DNA from: Polyodon spathula
Taxonomy: Eukaryota > Chordata > Actinopteri > Acipenseriformes > Polyodontidae
Assembly: GCF_017654505.1 (NCBI RefSeq)
Contig: NC_054538.1
Coordinates: 57,937,684 to 58,001,683 of the forward strand
Direction: 5' to 3'
DNA: 64,000 nucleotides
In this document: positions 1-11,392 of the stretch, piece after piece
Layout: each line of letters begins with the position of its first letter
Numbering within the stretch: the stretch's first letter is position 1
The notes under the pieces: generated by a model
What the model was told of the DNA's origin: nothing
The model's input: the letters and a program-made list of their open reading frames with translations, nothing else
Database searches by the model: none
Program-made: the position numbers and the translations under genes

Positions 1-1181
1 GACGAAATGGCCTTGCAGTGAACATGCAGGCTGAAAGAAAGAAAAAGAGAAGGAGAGAGAAGAACATGAACACGAGTGAATACAGAGATCAAAGTAATAA
101 ACTTGTCGGTTTATTATTACTTTTCCTCTCTTTTTGCGTTTGTTTGTTATTCTTTCTTCTTTTGCTTCAGTTCATTTGAACTACAAAGTGTGCCTCACCT
201 ATCATTTCACTCTTTGGTCTATTACAATAATATTTTTCATGTTGGGCAATAATGAGCTTAGATTCTACATGTAACCATTATATAATTCACACACTGAGTA
301 GATTCATGTTTCAGAAACCACCTCTTTAGATGTATTAGCAGCAGCTTAATTTAATTTTGTTGATATTTTTTTAAAACAGATAATGTCTTTCAATGTTTAC
401 CTAGTTTCCAAAAGAGGTTACCAGGGATTTTTCTTAGACTCACTGTAGTTTTAGTCAGGCTTTAGTTCTGCAAATGTAGTTTAAATCTTTTGCCATATAA
501 TATGTCTAATCTTTAAAATGGGCTCTGTCCCCACCACTTTCAAGATGGGCCTCTTCTGTTTCAGCTAGGAATTGTGGTTGGCTACATTATCACTGCTGCT
601 TAGAGGGGAGCATGACACTTATCTGCCTATTTGACCCTTCACCGCAGTGTGTGCATTGCCAAGGATTTGCTTAGCCATGCAGCTCTTTAAAAAAGTACTG
701 AGAGCTTGGAGTTTCTGTATTTAGCTAAACAATATGTACCTTGAATAATAGAGCTATGAGGAATTTTGAGTGCAGGATTAAGATGTATCATTTTATTTTA
801 GTAATGTGCAGCAGGCATTAAAAGGGCAGGGGCTCATGGAGAAAAAAGGGCACTTTTCTAGAATCGCAAGGCAAACCTTGGGGGTGGGGGGGCGTGTTTG
901 GGGGGTCTATCGGGACTGTGGGTTTCCTCTGGTACACATAGGATAAAAAGCCATAAAAAGCAAACAGATACTCTTTTCTTCCTATTCAATTGGTCATATA
1001 AACCTTTTTAAAATCTAGAACTAAACAGTAAATTATTGTGTATTAACACTTTATAGCATAGCACAATTATTATTTTTTTTATTGTAAAGTACAATTAGCC
1101 AGGTTAATAGCATATTTTTTCTATTTTTTAAAAATTAATAATGTTTAAAAAACATTCAATCAACATTTTTGTGTGTCTTAT
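1..1181. other. Non-coding sequence, no feature recognised
   Basis: AT-rich sequence with a short G-rich patch near 881-905. No exon, repeat family or RNA gene was recognised. It probably belongs to the last intron of slx4ip. Confidence 0.4.
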
Positions 1182-1790
1182 TGTCACAAAGACGGCCGGA
1201 GTGGGTGGAGTCAGACCAGAACCAGGAAATAAGCAACAGAGAGGTGTGGTTTGGTGGAGCTGAGCAAATGTTTTCACTCAGCATTTAATAACAGAACAGA
1301 AAATAAAAACACAAATACAGGACACAGCACACGTCGCCAAAACAAAAAGACAAACAAAATGGACTAGACAGACAAACACGGTGAGCAGATACTTTAACTA
1401 TTCTTTTTAACTTTAACTATGCTTTTTATCTTTACCTCCATCTCCAATCCCGTTCTCCACTCACCGAACACCCAATCGCGAGTGGGTGAAAACATGCTGT
1501 TTTTATGCAGCTGTACCAAGACTCGATTGCTAATCAATCATTCAATTGGAGTCTCGGTACAACTGCACGTGAATTAGTAAAGTGCAATTCCCCGTGCTCA
1601 CATATTATTACATTTTACCTGCACGTGAAGTGCTGTGCAATCCTCGTGCCTAAATACAAATATACATTTAAAACACTTGTGTTACACAGACCCGTTTATA
1701 TCCCGTGTACCAATGACTATACACCAACATTTAACACATCACACGCAACACATAACAGATAATATACACAGGGGTGGGCACTTTGTCACA
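1182..1790 (-). mobile_element. LTR of an LTR retrotransposon (3' LTR by position)
   Basis: 609-bp unit bounded by TGTGACAAAG and CTTTGTGACA on the minus strand, a 10-bp inverted terminal repeat with TG...CA ends. It has a TATA-like GCATAAAAAC and an ATTAAA near its end. A 21-base G run (minus strand), acting like a polypurine tract, sits 4 bp upstream. A matching 5' LTR was not seen in the window. Confidence 0.65.
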
Positions 1791-2395
1791 TATACCCCCC
1801 CCCCCCCCCCCCCCCTTGTGCAAAGCACACATGGCCTCAATGGCCACCTCCCCCCTTAAAAGCCCAAAAGTCCAGCACAAAGTCCTGGGCCAGGACCAGA
1901 GGCTTCAAGGAGCCCACAGGTCGTAAGGCTGTCAGCAGCAATGCTGACAGCGGGTGGCATACTCCTGCCAGCGTAGTCTTGGCAGCGGAAAGGCTGCTTG
2001 GGGGATGGTCTCCTGACTTCCCTCCTTCTTCGGAGCCGGCAGCTTACCTTGGTGGAGCTCTGACCACAGTACTTCCAGCAGCAAAGAAACTGCAGTGGGA
2101 GCAGGCCTCCTGACCTCCCCCACAATCTCTGGCAGCAAAACTGCTGCAGTGGGAGCAGGTCTCCTGACCTCCCCCACGATCTCCAGCAGCGAATCCGCTG
2201 CAGTGGGAGCAGGTCTCCTGACCTCCCCCCCGATCTCCGGCAGCGAAACTGCTGCTGGGGTTGGTGGTCTCAAGACCACCTCCCCCTTTCTGGCTGACAG
2301 AAGAGTGCAGGCATGTGTCCAGAATGGCCATCTCAACTTCAGACGGGAGGGTAGTGGGGATATGATGTCAGTGTGCAAAGGGAGTCGTGTTGCTG
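1791..2395 (-). mobile_element. Internal 3' part of the LTR element, with a 54-bp minisatellite
   Basis: Lies directly upstream, on the minus strand, of the LTR at 1182-1790. It has a 21-base C/G run (1795-1815) and three 54-bp units starting at 2091, 2145 and 2199. The units stay open in several frames and encode 18-residue repeats (VGAGLLTSPTISGSK type on plus; EVRRPAPTAA type on minus). No reverse transcriptase motif was seen in this stretch. Confidence 0.5.
2091..2252. repeat. 54-bp tandem repeat, three copies
   Basis: Unit starts at 2091, 2145 and 2199 with TGCAGTGGGAGCAGG; copies differ by a few substitutions. The length is a multiple of three. Confidence 0.85.
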
Positions 2396-2399
2396 CATC

Positions 2400-3390
2400 C
2401 CGTCAGATGTTCGGTGGTGGGATGTTCGCAAGCACTAGCAGCCACGGCAGCCATGGTGTAGATTTTAAGGAGTCGCTTACCACACGCAGTGCAACCTTGA
2501 TTTGGGTATCAACGAGCCCAATAAGAGCGCTATTGCACCAAACAGACACACAGTACTCTGCCATAGAATGGACCAGGGCCTGAGTTGATGTCTGAAGGGT
2601 CCCAGCATCAGATCCCCAGGAAGTCCCTGCCAGCTTTTGGATGATGTTAACCCTGGATTTCACCTTCTTCCTGGTGGCTTTGAGGTGATGGCAATAGCTG
2701 AGAGTCTGGTCGAGGGTGACTCCGAGGTATCAGGGTTTGTGGTTAAGTGGGAAGCCACAGAATTTGACCTTGAGCGGCCCCAGGGCTTTGCTTGTGCTGA
2801 AATAGAAGGCGGACACTGACATGGACTTTGCAGGATTTCTTGAATACTGTGAGGTCTGCTTCCAGGGTTCTCTTCACTTCCTCGAATGTGGAGGCGCAAT
2901 GTTGTCTGCATAAATGAATATGCAAGACATTGTTGATGAAATGTTGCTGGTGTAGATGTTGAATAAGGCCGGAGCCAGGACAGATGCTTGTGGGAGTCCA
3001 TTATTCAACCTCTGCGTGTGGCTCTTTCGGTCACCAAGGTGCACGCTGAAAGTTTGTTTGCCCAGCATTGTGGTGATCAGGTGGATTGTGGGGCAGCATC
3101 AGTGACCTTTCAACCACATGGTATCGTAGGCAGACGAAAGGTCGATGAATGCAGCTGCTGGTTTTAATTTCTTCTGGTATCCAGCCTCAATGTGGCTGGT
3201 CAAAGCCAGCACCTGGTTGCAACAGTTTCGACAGGCTCGGAACCCCTCCTGCTCCCTTGGGATCATTTCCTCAAGGATTGGGTTGAACCTTTCCAGGTGA
3301 ATCCGCTCCACCAGCTTTGAACAAGTGCTGAGAAATGAAATTGGCTGGTAGCTCTTTGGGTTGGTGATGTCGTTTCCTGGCTTCAAAGCC
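2400..3390 (-). pseudogene. Non-LTR retrotransposon reverse transcriptase relic
   Basis: Minus-strand blocks in order: KPGNDITNPKSYQPISFLS, FRACRNCCNQVLALTSHIE, FIDLSSAYDTMW (3386-3099); NNGLPQASVLAPALFNIY and FIYADN (3068-2874); then LAGTSWGSDAGTLQTS and AEYCVSVWCNSA (2663-2403). These are RT fingers, palm and C-terminal motifs of a jockey-like LINE. The catalytic YADD reads YADN and the frames are broken. It is truncated at both ends; the clade is uncertain. Confidence 0.75.
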
Positions 3391-3547
3391 CTGCTATTAA
3401 ATGCATTGTTGTATGTTTAAAAAATAATGGATTATTGTTATTATTAATGTATTATTTTGGGTTTATTTAAAATAAAGGTTTGTGCATTGTATTGTATGAT
3501 TTAAATGTATTAATTTGTGTTAATTTAAAATACAATGTTTTCTTTGC

Positions 3548-3984
3548 TGTTTGGCAGCATGGATGGGGTTAAAGCTCCATTTGTTTAAATTCATGCAGAA
3601 TGTGGTCATGTCCAGATTGATTAATTTATTACTAAACTGGAGGTTTGGCTGAATGGAGAGGGTGTTCAGAGTGAAGAACATGGGTGAGATAGACAGCAGG
3701 TAAAGTTTTAAAATAACTTATAATAAAATAATAAAAAATTAAGAAATCAAATTGCTACTTGTGCTGGAAGGACCAGCACCATACTTGTTTTGGTGTCAGT
3801 GTTTTTGTGTATAAGAGATTTGTTTGTTCAAACTTTTATTTTGCTCTGTGAGCTGCATTTTGTGAAAGTTCTTTTTGTTTTGATTTTTGAATAAATACGT
3901 GCACTAGTGCTTCAACTCGCAGTACCTGTGTGTGTGCAGCAACTTCCTGGTCTGGGGATGTCACCACAAAGCCATCCTGCCACA
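3548..3984 (+). mobile_element. Gypsy-like 5' LTR
   Basis: About 437 bp ending CTGCCACA, with TATAAGAG near 3809, AATAAA near 3889, and a GGATGGGGTTAA block near its start. The same block occurs in the minus-strand LTRs at 10012-10549 and 10999-11392. It is followed two bases later by a primer-binding-site-like sequence. Confidence 0.55.
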
Positions 3985-3986
3985 CG

Positions 3987-4004
3987 TGGTGTTAGAGTGG
4001 GATT
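3987..4004 (+). other. Primer-binding-site-like sequence
   Basis: TGGTGTTAGAGTGGGATT resembles the tRNA-complementary primer sites (TGGTGTCAGAAGTGGGAT type) that begin the internal region of many fish Gypsy elements. It lies 2 bp after the LTR end. Confidence 0.5.
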
Positions 4005-4015
4005 ATAGTGCCTCC

Positions 4016-5106
4016 ATGGACCCAGGCCAGAACAGGTATTGCATGTACACATTTTCTTTGGAAGAAATATTTTTTTGAAGAGGAAATGGAGAGATATGAG
4101 GGCCACCTAGATATCATCATGGATTTCATCTGGCTGAAACCCAAAGTCCAGCTGTAGGAGATCAGCAGATGGTATCCAGGGCTTATGTCAGCCTTGGAGA
4201 TGATGACGGATGTCATGGACTGGGTATACAAAGAGCGAGAGAGGGAGCCACTGCCATCCGCAGCAGCTGAGAGGGAGGTGAGCAAGAGGACTTGGCTGAG
4301 GGAACCCATAGAACCCCAGTGGATACAGGTGGAGTACTACACCTCTGAGTGGGATTATGAGGAGTGGTGCACATATTGCCTGTGCTATGGGGATGAGGAA
4401 GAAAGCTGTCCGGAGGCTGACTAGGAACCAGACACAGGCATATAGTGGGAGGAGCCTGATCATCCATCGGCCAAGACGGGGAAGCCCGAGCATCCAGCAG
4501 CCACGAGGGGGGAGCACAAACATCCAGCAGCCATCACCCAAGATGGGGGAGCTTGCGCATCCAACACCCAAAAGTCCAAGCCTAAGAGAGAGCTTACCTG
4601 CTGCTCCCACGTTCACATCCAGAGGAAGACTACCCGCTGCTTCCACCTCCGTCACCAGAGGAAGATTACCCCCTGCTTCCACCTCCATCACCAGAGGAAG
4701 ATTACCCACTGCTTCCACCTCCATCACCAGAGGAAGCTGCTTCCACCTCCATCACCAGAGGAAGATTACCCCCTGCTTCCACCTCCATCACCAGAGGAAG
4801 ATTACCCACTGCTTCCACCTCCATCACCAGAGGAAGATTACCCCCTGCTTCCACCTCCATCACCAGAGGAAGATTACCCACTGCTTCCACCTCCATCACC
4901 AGAGGAAGATTACCCCCTGCTTCCACCTCCATCACCAGAGGAAGATTACCCACTGCTTCCACCTCCATCACCAGAGGAAGATTACCCACTGCTTCCACCT
5001 CCATCACCAGAGGAAGATTACCCCCTGCTTCCACCTCCATCACCAGAGGAAGATTACCCATTGCTTCCACCAGCCATGCCGACCTCAGCAGCCACAACAG
5101 CATAAT
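4016..5106 (+). pseudogene. Gypsy-like gag relic with a degenerate zinc knuckle and 12-residue repeats
   Basis: Frame 4077-4424 reads EEEMERYEGHLDIIMDF, REPIEPQWIQVEYYTSEWD, then CTYCLCYGDEEESC. The last fits the retroviral-type knuckle C-x2-C-x4-H-x4-C with His changed to Asp. Downstream are 13 copies of a 36-bp unit encoding PPPSPEEDYPLL, with an 8-bp deletion in the fourth. Frameshifts and stops show it is dead. No pol follows before the AT array at 5339. Confidence 0.65.
4621..5080 (+). repeat. 36-bp tandem repeat, 13 units
   Basis: AGAGGAAGA starts units at 4621, 4657, 4693, 4729, 4757, then every 36 bp to 5045. The 28-bp step after 4729 is an 8-bp deletion. Units alternate between two variants (TTACCC followed by C or A). 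Confidence 0.92.
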
Positions 5107-5326
5107 AAATTTAGTAATTAAACATAAAGCAGACACATTTATATATTTGAAGGAGGTATATATGGTTTGAAAGAGGTACAAAAAGATACGAACAAAATTA
5201 AAAGGCATTTTTGTATGTACACAAAAGGTTTAAATTACTGAAATATATTTCAGGACGTTTTGACAAAAGCCCTTCTGCTGTGTAGAAAGGGATATATGTG
5301 TATGTGTACACATATGTGGTATGTGT

Positions 5327-5338
<12 letters not shown>

Positions 5339-5384
<46 letters not shown>
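5339..5384. repeat. (AT)n microsatellite
   Basis: Uninterrupted AT array directly abutting the left end of the Tc1 element at 5386. Confidence 0.95.
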
Positions 5385-5385
<1 letters not shown>

Positions 5386-5388
<3 letters not shown>

Positions 5389-7012
5389 TACCAGTCAAAA
5401 GTTTGAGTACACCTGCTTGAAACCAGGTTTTTCATGATTATCTATGCTTTTAACTGTATAAGCTTGTCTATAAACACTAAATATTTCATTGTATGATACG
5501 TGTACTTATATAAGCTGATAATCATAATTGAATTGCATTCAAAAATTAAATTTTTAAATGAAAATGTAAATCTTGTCAATTTCAATGAAATGGTCACCCA
5601 AGCAAGGGGATTTCAGTCTGAAGCCCAAGTCAGTTAAAAGTCTAAAATGTGTATAAGACTGGCCTAAATATAAAATTGTCTTTGTTAGATGTTCTCTGAG
5701 TTAACTAGCATGTTACCTAACCTTTTGTCACCAATTATTGTTAACAGGTGAGTGTCTATGATTACTATAAATATAGGTAGCATAGGCAGAAGTTTGTCAT
5801 TACTGAATGTAAGGAAGCAGAAAATGGCAAAATACGCTCAGTTAAGCAAAGCAAAAGTCTGTAATTACTTTAAGAATAAAGGTCAATCTTTAAGACAAAT
5901 TGCAAGAACTTTGCAAGTGTCTAACTGCTGTGGCCAAGACCATCAAACAATTTGAAGAAACTGGCACTCATGAAGACCGAACAAGGTCAGACAGGCCAAG
6001 GGTGACCTCAGAATAAGAGAACAAGTTCATTTGAGTCACAAGTCTGCGAAACCGGCGATTAACTGCCCCTGAAATACAAGCTCAGCTAAATGCTACTAGA
6101 AGTACAGATGTTTCAACATCAACTGTTCAGAGGAGATTGCGTGAAGCTGGTCTAACTGTAAGATATGCTGCAAAGAAACCATTGTTAAGAGTGCAGAATA
6201 AGAGGAAGAGACTTGCCTGGACCAAAAAATACAGAAACTGGCTTTAGGAGTGGAAGTTGGTCTTATAGACTGATGAGTCACAATTTGAAATATCTGGGTC
6301 CAACCACCGAGTTTTTGTAAGACGCAGAGAGGGCGAGTTCATTAGTTCTGCATGTGTGGTTCCCACTGTCAAGCATGGAGGAGGCAGTATCATGGTCTGG
6401 GGTTGCTTTGCTGGTGACAGAGTTGGTGATCTTTACCAAATCCATGGCAAGCTCAACCAGCATGGATATCATAGCATACTTCAGAGGTATGCCATTCCAT
6501 CAGGATTACAGCTAGTTGGGTAGTCCTTCATTCTTCAGCAAGATAATGACCTGAAACACACCTCAAAGTTGTGCAAGAACTATCTGATGAAGAAGGAAAG
6601 TGAAGGACAACTCAATCTAATGACCTGGCCTGCCCAGTATCCAGAACTCAATCCCATAGATCTTGTATGGGACGAACTGGACAGAAGAGCCAAAGCAAAG
6701 CTATTCACAAGTGCCCTACTTCTCTGGGAATTGCTGCAGAAGAGCTGAGAAGACATGTCGGGTGATTTCCTGCTGAAACTTGTTAACCGAATGCCTCATG
6801 TTTGTAAGGCTATTACTAAGGCAAAGGGTGGCTATTTTGAGGAATCCAAGATTTAGAGACAATTTTCAATTTTCTTGAACATTGATTTGATACTCCTTAT
6901 GTTCTGTTTTCTATATTGTAACATGTGTTTTCATTTTTAAGTATTTACAGAAACGTATACATTGTCAATTATGAATAAAAACTAGTTTCCAGCAAGTTTT
7001 TGACTGGTACTG
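5386..7012 (+). mobile_element. Tc1/mariner transposon, full length but inactive
   Basis: 1627 bp bounded by inverted repeats CAGTACCAGTCAAAAG and TTTTTGACTGGTACTG. A TA precedes the left end; the right flank has become a TG/TA repeat. It encodes one degenerate transposase. Confidence 0.9.
5824..6856 (+). pseudogene. Tc1-type transposase, inactivated
   Basis: About 344 codons with frameshifts and stops. It has an N-terminal HTH (KAKVCNYFKNKGQSLRQIA), RLTAPEIQAQLN, STVQRRLREAGL, catalytic-region TDESQFE, then KHGGGSIMVWGCF, LQQDNDLKHTSK and NPIDLVWDELDRR. In Tc1 transposases the third acidic residue is the Glu of NPIE; here it is Asp. The C-terminus reads AKGGYFEESKI. Confidence 0.88.
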
Positions 7013-7799
7013 TGTGTGTGTGTATATATATATATAATCCAGCGCTGGCAAAGGAACGTGAAATAAGCAATGCGATTGGTCGTTCAAGGTTCTAGCGGTC
7101 CGTATATTGATCCATATATGGATACAGACAGTTGGAGCCTAGTTACATTCTAAATCACTGCGCTGCCTCACAGAATTTAAAAATATCGGATAGTAGCCTT
7201 CTTGCTTTTAGAGTTGCTGATGTACAGCTGTAACTTTTAAACCGAGTGACCAATTACCTGCAAAACATCCCAAAGTAGTAAGTAGGCATGTTGATTTGAC
7301 TGAAGAGCAATTAAATGAACTGGAAGAGAGCAAAAAAAAACCTGCTGTCTTTATATTCAGTCACCCTGACTTTGTCACTTAAAATAATGTATTTTTTGCG
7401 GTTTGTAAACGGTACAGAAAAACACAAAAAGACACTTCTGCACCTTATCCACCCCTCTCAGACACAGACCTTGAAAACTACTGAAATTTACTTAGGTTAA
7501 TTTAATGTGTACTTCAAAGTTATAAATGGGACTACTTTATTGGCGTAAGGATATTTAATAAAAAAAGAATATTTTTTTCTAAACATGATTTATGATTTTA
7601 TTTTCTTCAAATCCACTGTTTGACCTGGATTATAAATGCAATAAGGCCCTTCAGGGCACCCATATACGTTGACTATACAGACTTCTCGGGGGTTGGAGGC
7701 ACTCAACTTAGTCTCATGCCTCACAACGCCCCGAGGCGTCCCTATATTCGACATATACGGATGGCCTGTCGGGTCTTGTTGCACACATGAAGCCCATTT
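7013..7799. other. Non-coding, with a short open stretch of unknown origin
   Basis: After a TG/TA repeat (7013-7036) there is no recognised element. A plus-strand stretch near 7265-7380 reads HVDLTEEQLNELEESKKK and PAVFIFSHPDFV, which could be a coding relic of a transposon. No family was recognised. Confidence 0.3.
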
Positions 7800-8275
7800 C
7801 ACATTGACACTCCTACCCGGGTCACAATTCTGCATAGGGTGAAACCACATACCTGGGTCAACATGCTTTGACCCAGGTTGAGCGAGACAAAATTCATGAC
7901 GGACATTCGTAAATCAACAAAATAACAAACAGCAACACCTGCGTGAAGGTTTCACTTCCGCAAGGAACATTTCTGTTTAGCCATATTTTTGTTGATTCGG
8001 ACACACCATGAGCCAGATTGCAGCAGGGATGAAGAAACATTTACTCTAATCAATATTTGGGCCAATGGTTCAATCCAGAGAAGCCAGGATGGAAGCATCT
8101 GTAATAAGCTGGTTCTGGGGCATTGCTTACGCACATTGTGCACTTGCGTCTATCACCTAGGTTACCCTGCTTCATCAAAAGCAGTGTGAAATCACGCAGT
8201 GGACCCGCCTTACACCAGGTCCTGGCACTGGTAGGTTTTGACCTGGGTAGAGCATGCCAGTGTGAAAGGGGATTA
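7800..8275 (+). mobile_element. PIF/Harbinger-like relic with a Myb/SANT-like coding fragment
   Basis: Between GACCCAGGTT-type sequence (near 7870) and its inverted counterpart (CCTGGGTAGAGCATGCCAG near 8243), the plus strand near 8010-8115 reads RDEETFTLINIWANGSIQ and QDGSICNK. This is the pattern of the Myb/SANT-like protein that accompanies Harbinger transposases. It is broken downstream. Confidence 0.55.
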
Positions 8276-10011
8276 TGATGTCCAAAATGTACATTTAATT
8301 TATAATGCCAAAAATTCACAGTAAACCACGGCAATAAATACATTAATAATCACACCGACAAACTTCAATGAAACTATGATGCATGTGCATATCTCAAAAT
8401 AGTAGAAAATTCAGCAAAGGATGCATTGATCACAATCATTTGCTATGTTTTTTACTTTTCACATAAGCAACCAGGAACAAAAAAAAGGTCACAATATGTG
8501 CTAAAAGGGACAAAGGAAAATTACTAATAACATTTGACATATATTGTGATGTGAATTTTATAAAGCAAAAACTCCCAACTCATTGCTTCAGTGTTTTGTA
8601 TTTTTCAATTTTTTTGCCTCCTATTTTAACGTTTCAACAAATGTCTTGTTTTGAAACTAAAGATCAATTTTCTGCTGACATAGACGAAATGAAATTTATT
8701 GGGCACGACCAGAACAAATTAAAAACAAAAATACATTTTTCCTGTTTTTCGTAATGCTTTTTAGTCAGACAGCATGACTTTACATTTTTTTATGGCTTCT
8801 GACTTTTTGATGTGCGTCAGCTTTCAACAGAAACAATGTGTGTGTGTGTGTGACTGGAGTGAGACACTTAAGAGGGAGGGGCATTCAAGTCATCTTAAAC
8901 TGTCTGCAAAACGGACTGGACAAAGCAACAAAAAAGTTACATCTCATCTTTAACAGCAAGATTGCTCAGACTTAGTGGCATTTGTAGTGGTTATTGTTTG
9001 TTTTATTTATGGCCCTTTTCGGTCTCCTATTGTGGACTTTTTCCAGCCTAAGGGAGTTTACATCATTTCTTGCTGCTAAAGGCTCCTTAGTTCCCACAGA
9101 GTCTCTCAAAGTCTGAGTCATACTCTGTGTTAATTGTTCAGTTCTCAAAGTACAGTGCTTTTTACAGGGTGTGGCTTAAATCTTTCCACACACTAAAAAA
9201 ATAAATAAATATTTTCAATTAGGTTACCTAGCAATCCTGAAAAAATGTATAGTATTGTAATTTCCCTGAAACCAGCCACTGTCTTCTTGTGGATGGTCCT
9301 AGAAACCTGAAGACATCCACTACCAGAAGGTCTGAGGTCTAAAGATGTGAATCTGCAAATCTACAGCAGCCAATGTCATGTTTTACAGTTACTACTTTAA
9401 TTGTAGCAGTAAAATAATCTCAACTTTACATTGCGCTTGTCTGTATTTTGATGCACGTGCCCTGCTATTCTGCGATGTTGTCTTAAGAAAACAAACATCT
9501 AATTCAGGCTGATTCTAGCACACTAGTTAAAATGGGGAATTTGTTAATTCTAATGTTGCAAGTTACCACTGGTAACTATTCAGGTTCTGATTCCTCGTTA
9601 GTTAAAGAAATCCCATTGGATATAATTGAAACTATAGGCATTATTTAGAGAAAAGTGATTAAGACCTCCATAAAAGAAAGACATTGCTGTCTGCTTCATA
9701 GATTCCTGGCATTTGTCACAGTTGAAGCCACAGGGATGTCAGATATTTGCCAACTTTTCCTCACTTGGTTCAGAATCTAAGCTCTTTACATTACATTTCC
9801 CCCCCCCCCCATTTTGTGGTGTATTGTAACTTTAGAAATATGCAAACTAGGAGTCTGAATGTTAAGGCCAAACGAAGAATATCTTGTTTTGAAAGAAGTC
9901 ATCCTGCTGAATCATTGATTGGTAGAGTGAAAAAGAAATAACAATTGATACAAGATTCTTACTGGGGTTATCAAAATAGTTTTCTTAAAGTGTAGGGTTG
10001 ATGGAACAGGT
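8276..10011. other. Non-coding, probable slx4ip intron
   Basis: No exon, repeat family or RNA gene recognised. Contains a short GT run near 8837 and a 10-base C run near 9800. Confidence 0.35.
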
Positions 10012-10549
10012 TGGCCAGGTAACTAAAGTGGTCAGGGGGCATAAAGGAGACTCATAATCTAATTGCAGATTTAAGTCCTGGAGCGCACATTTATTTCACA
10101 CAAGTAAATAAAATAAATTTAAAAGAACACTGCTCAGAAAGCAAAATAAAACAGTTTAACAAAACAAGTAACGAACACCATGAACAAACAACGAAACAAA
10201 ATAACCGTCTCAAGGGCCAACATACAGGTTCAAACAAAAGACTAAACAGTTGGCTGGGCATTATCCTTCTCTACAACGCTTCAAAATAATAAGTGTAAAC
10301 ACTCACCAAACTCCCTTCTCCCAAATAAAAGAGTTTCCCTTCCTTAAATACCATGTGGCTGGAGCCTAATTATCCGTTAATCATTCAATTAAGGCTCCAG
10401 CCACATTCTCACATGTATTTGGCAGGGATTGGAAATTAACCCCATCCCTGCCAACCCCCACCAACATACAAACCACGCAATGTATTTGAAACAACAGTGC
10501 ATTTAAAATTATAATACAATATTTACAAGCAGTTCCCTGCCCTGCCACA
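10012..10549 (-). mobile_element. Gypsy-like LTR, copy 1
   Basis: On the minus strand it begins TGTGGCAGGGCAGG, has GGCAGGGATGGGGTTAA, a GTGGCTGGAGCC/GGCTCCAGCCAC palindrome, TATTTAAGGAAGG (TATA-like), and AATAAA near its 3' end. The 3' limit is approximate. It shares the GGATGGGGTTAA and GTGGCTGG...CAGCCAC blocks with copy 2. Confidence 0.55.
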
Positions 10550-10765
10550 GTTGATTTAAGGCTATACAACTTCTGCTTCACGTTTGTCAACATACAAAGC
10601 CCAGCAAATGTCCAGGGTACTACACTAATCCTGACTTATCTTTTCAGTCACGCTATACAGACTTCTTTTTTTATTTGTCCAAATTAAATCCATTTACAGG
10701 CAGTGGTCTTTATATTGTAATAGATTAGATATAAAGATTTTATCTATTTTCTAAAAAATCGATAA

Positions 10766-10773
<8 letters not shown>

Positions 10774-10834
<61 letters not shown>
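10774..10834. repeat. (AT)n microsatellite
   Basis: About 60 bp of AT following a short A run. Confidence 0.95.
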
Positions 10835-10837
<3 letters not shown>

Positions 10838-10998
10838 GTGCTATGTTGATATCACAAGATATATGATCTCTTGATTGCAGCATTTCAAATTGTTATGCCT
10901 AGATGTCTAGACAATTTCGATATTTACATTTTTATTTCGAGATCAAAAGATCATCTTTTTAACCATGATGTTTATTTTATTTTTTCATGTCCTCAATT

Positions 10999-11392
10999 TG
11001 GCAGGCTGGCGAGTGGATTCTGAGTTCAAAAAAATAACTATTTTATTATAAATAAACAAAAATAAAGTGCACAAGGGCAAAATAACAGATACTCAAACAC
11101 AAATAAAGCAAAAACAAAACTCACAAAAATAAAGTTTCCAGGCTGGGCAATGCCTTCACTGGATTTAGAAAATTCAAAAACCACAAAACAAACACCAACC
11201 TGCTTCCTCAGCTCCCTCTCCCAAATGAGAAGCAGAGGCCTCCTTTTATATCAGGTGGCTGGGCGCTGATTGATCGTTAATCAACCTAATCAACTAATCA
11301 ACCCCAGCCACCTGAACATAATAAACCCAGGCAGGTAGGGGAAGTTAACCCCATCCCTGCCAATTTAAAGGGCAGAGCTTTGCTCTGCCACA
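10999..11392 (-). mobile_element. Gypsy-like LTR, copy 2
   Basis: On the minus strand it begins TGTGGCAGAGC, has GGCAGGGATGGGGTTAAC, a GTGGCTGGGG/CAGCCACC palindrome, TATATAAAAGGAGG (TATA), and AATAAA, and ends near CAGCCTGCCA. The upstream CAGGGGCCG could be a polypurine tract, which would make this a 3' LTR. Confidence 0.6.

Noticed and set aside
4621..5080. CRISPR-like array (regular 36-bp period)
   Set aside because: Units are contiguous with no unique spacers, and the repeat is coding within a gag relic.
9747..9941. Possible upstream slx4ip exon (plus strand, ending RVKKK)
   Set aside because: An acceptor-like sequence precedes it, but the residues do not match SLX4IP as I recall it and it ends in a stop without a donor.
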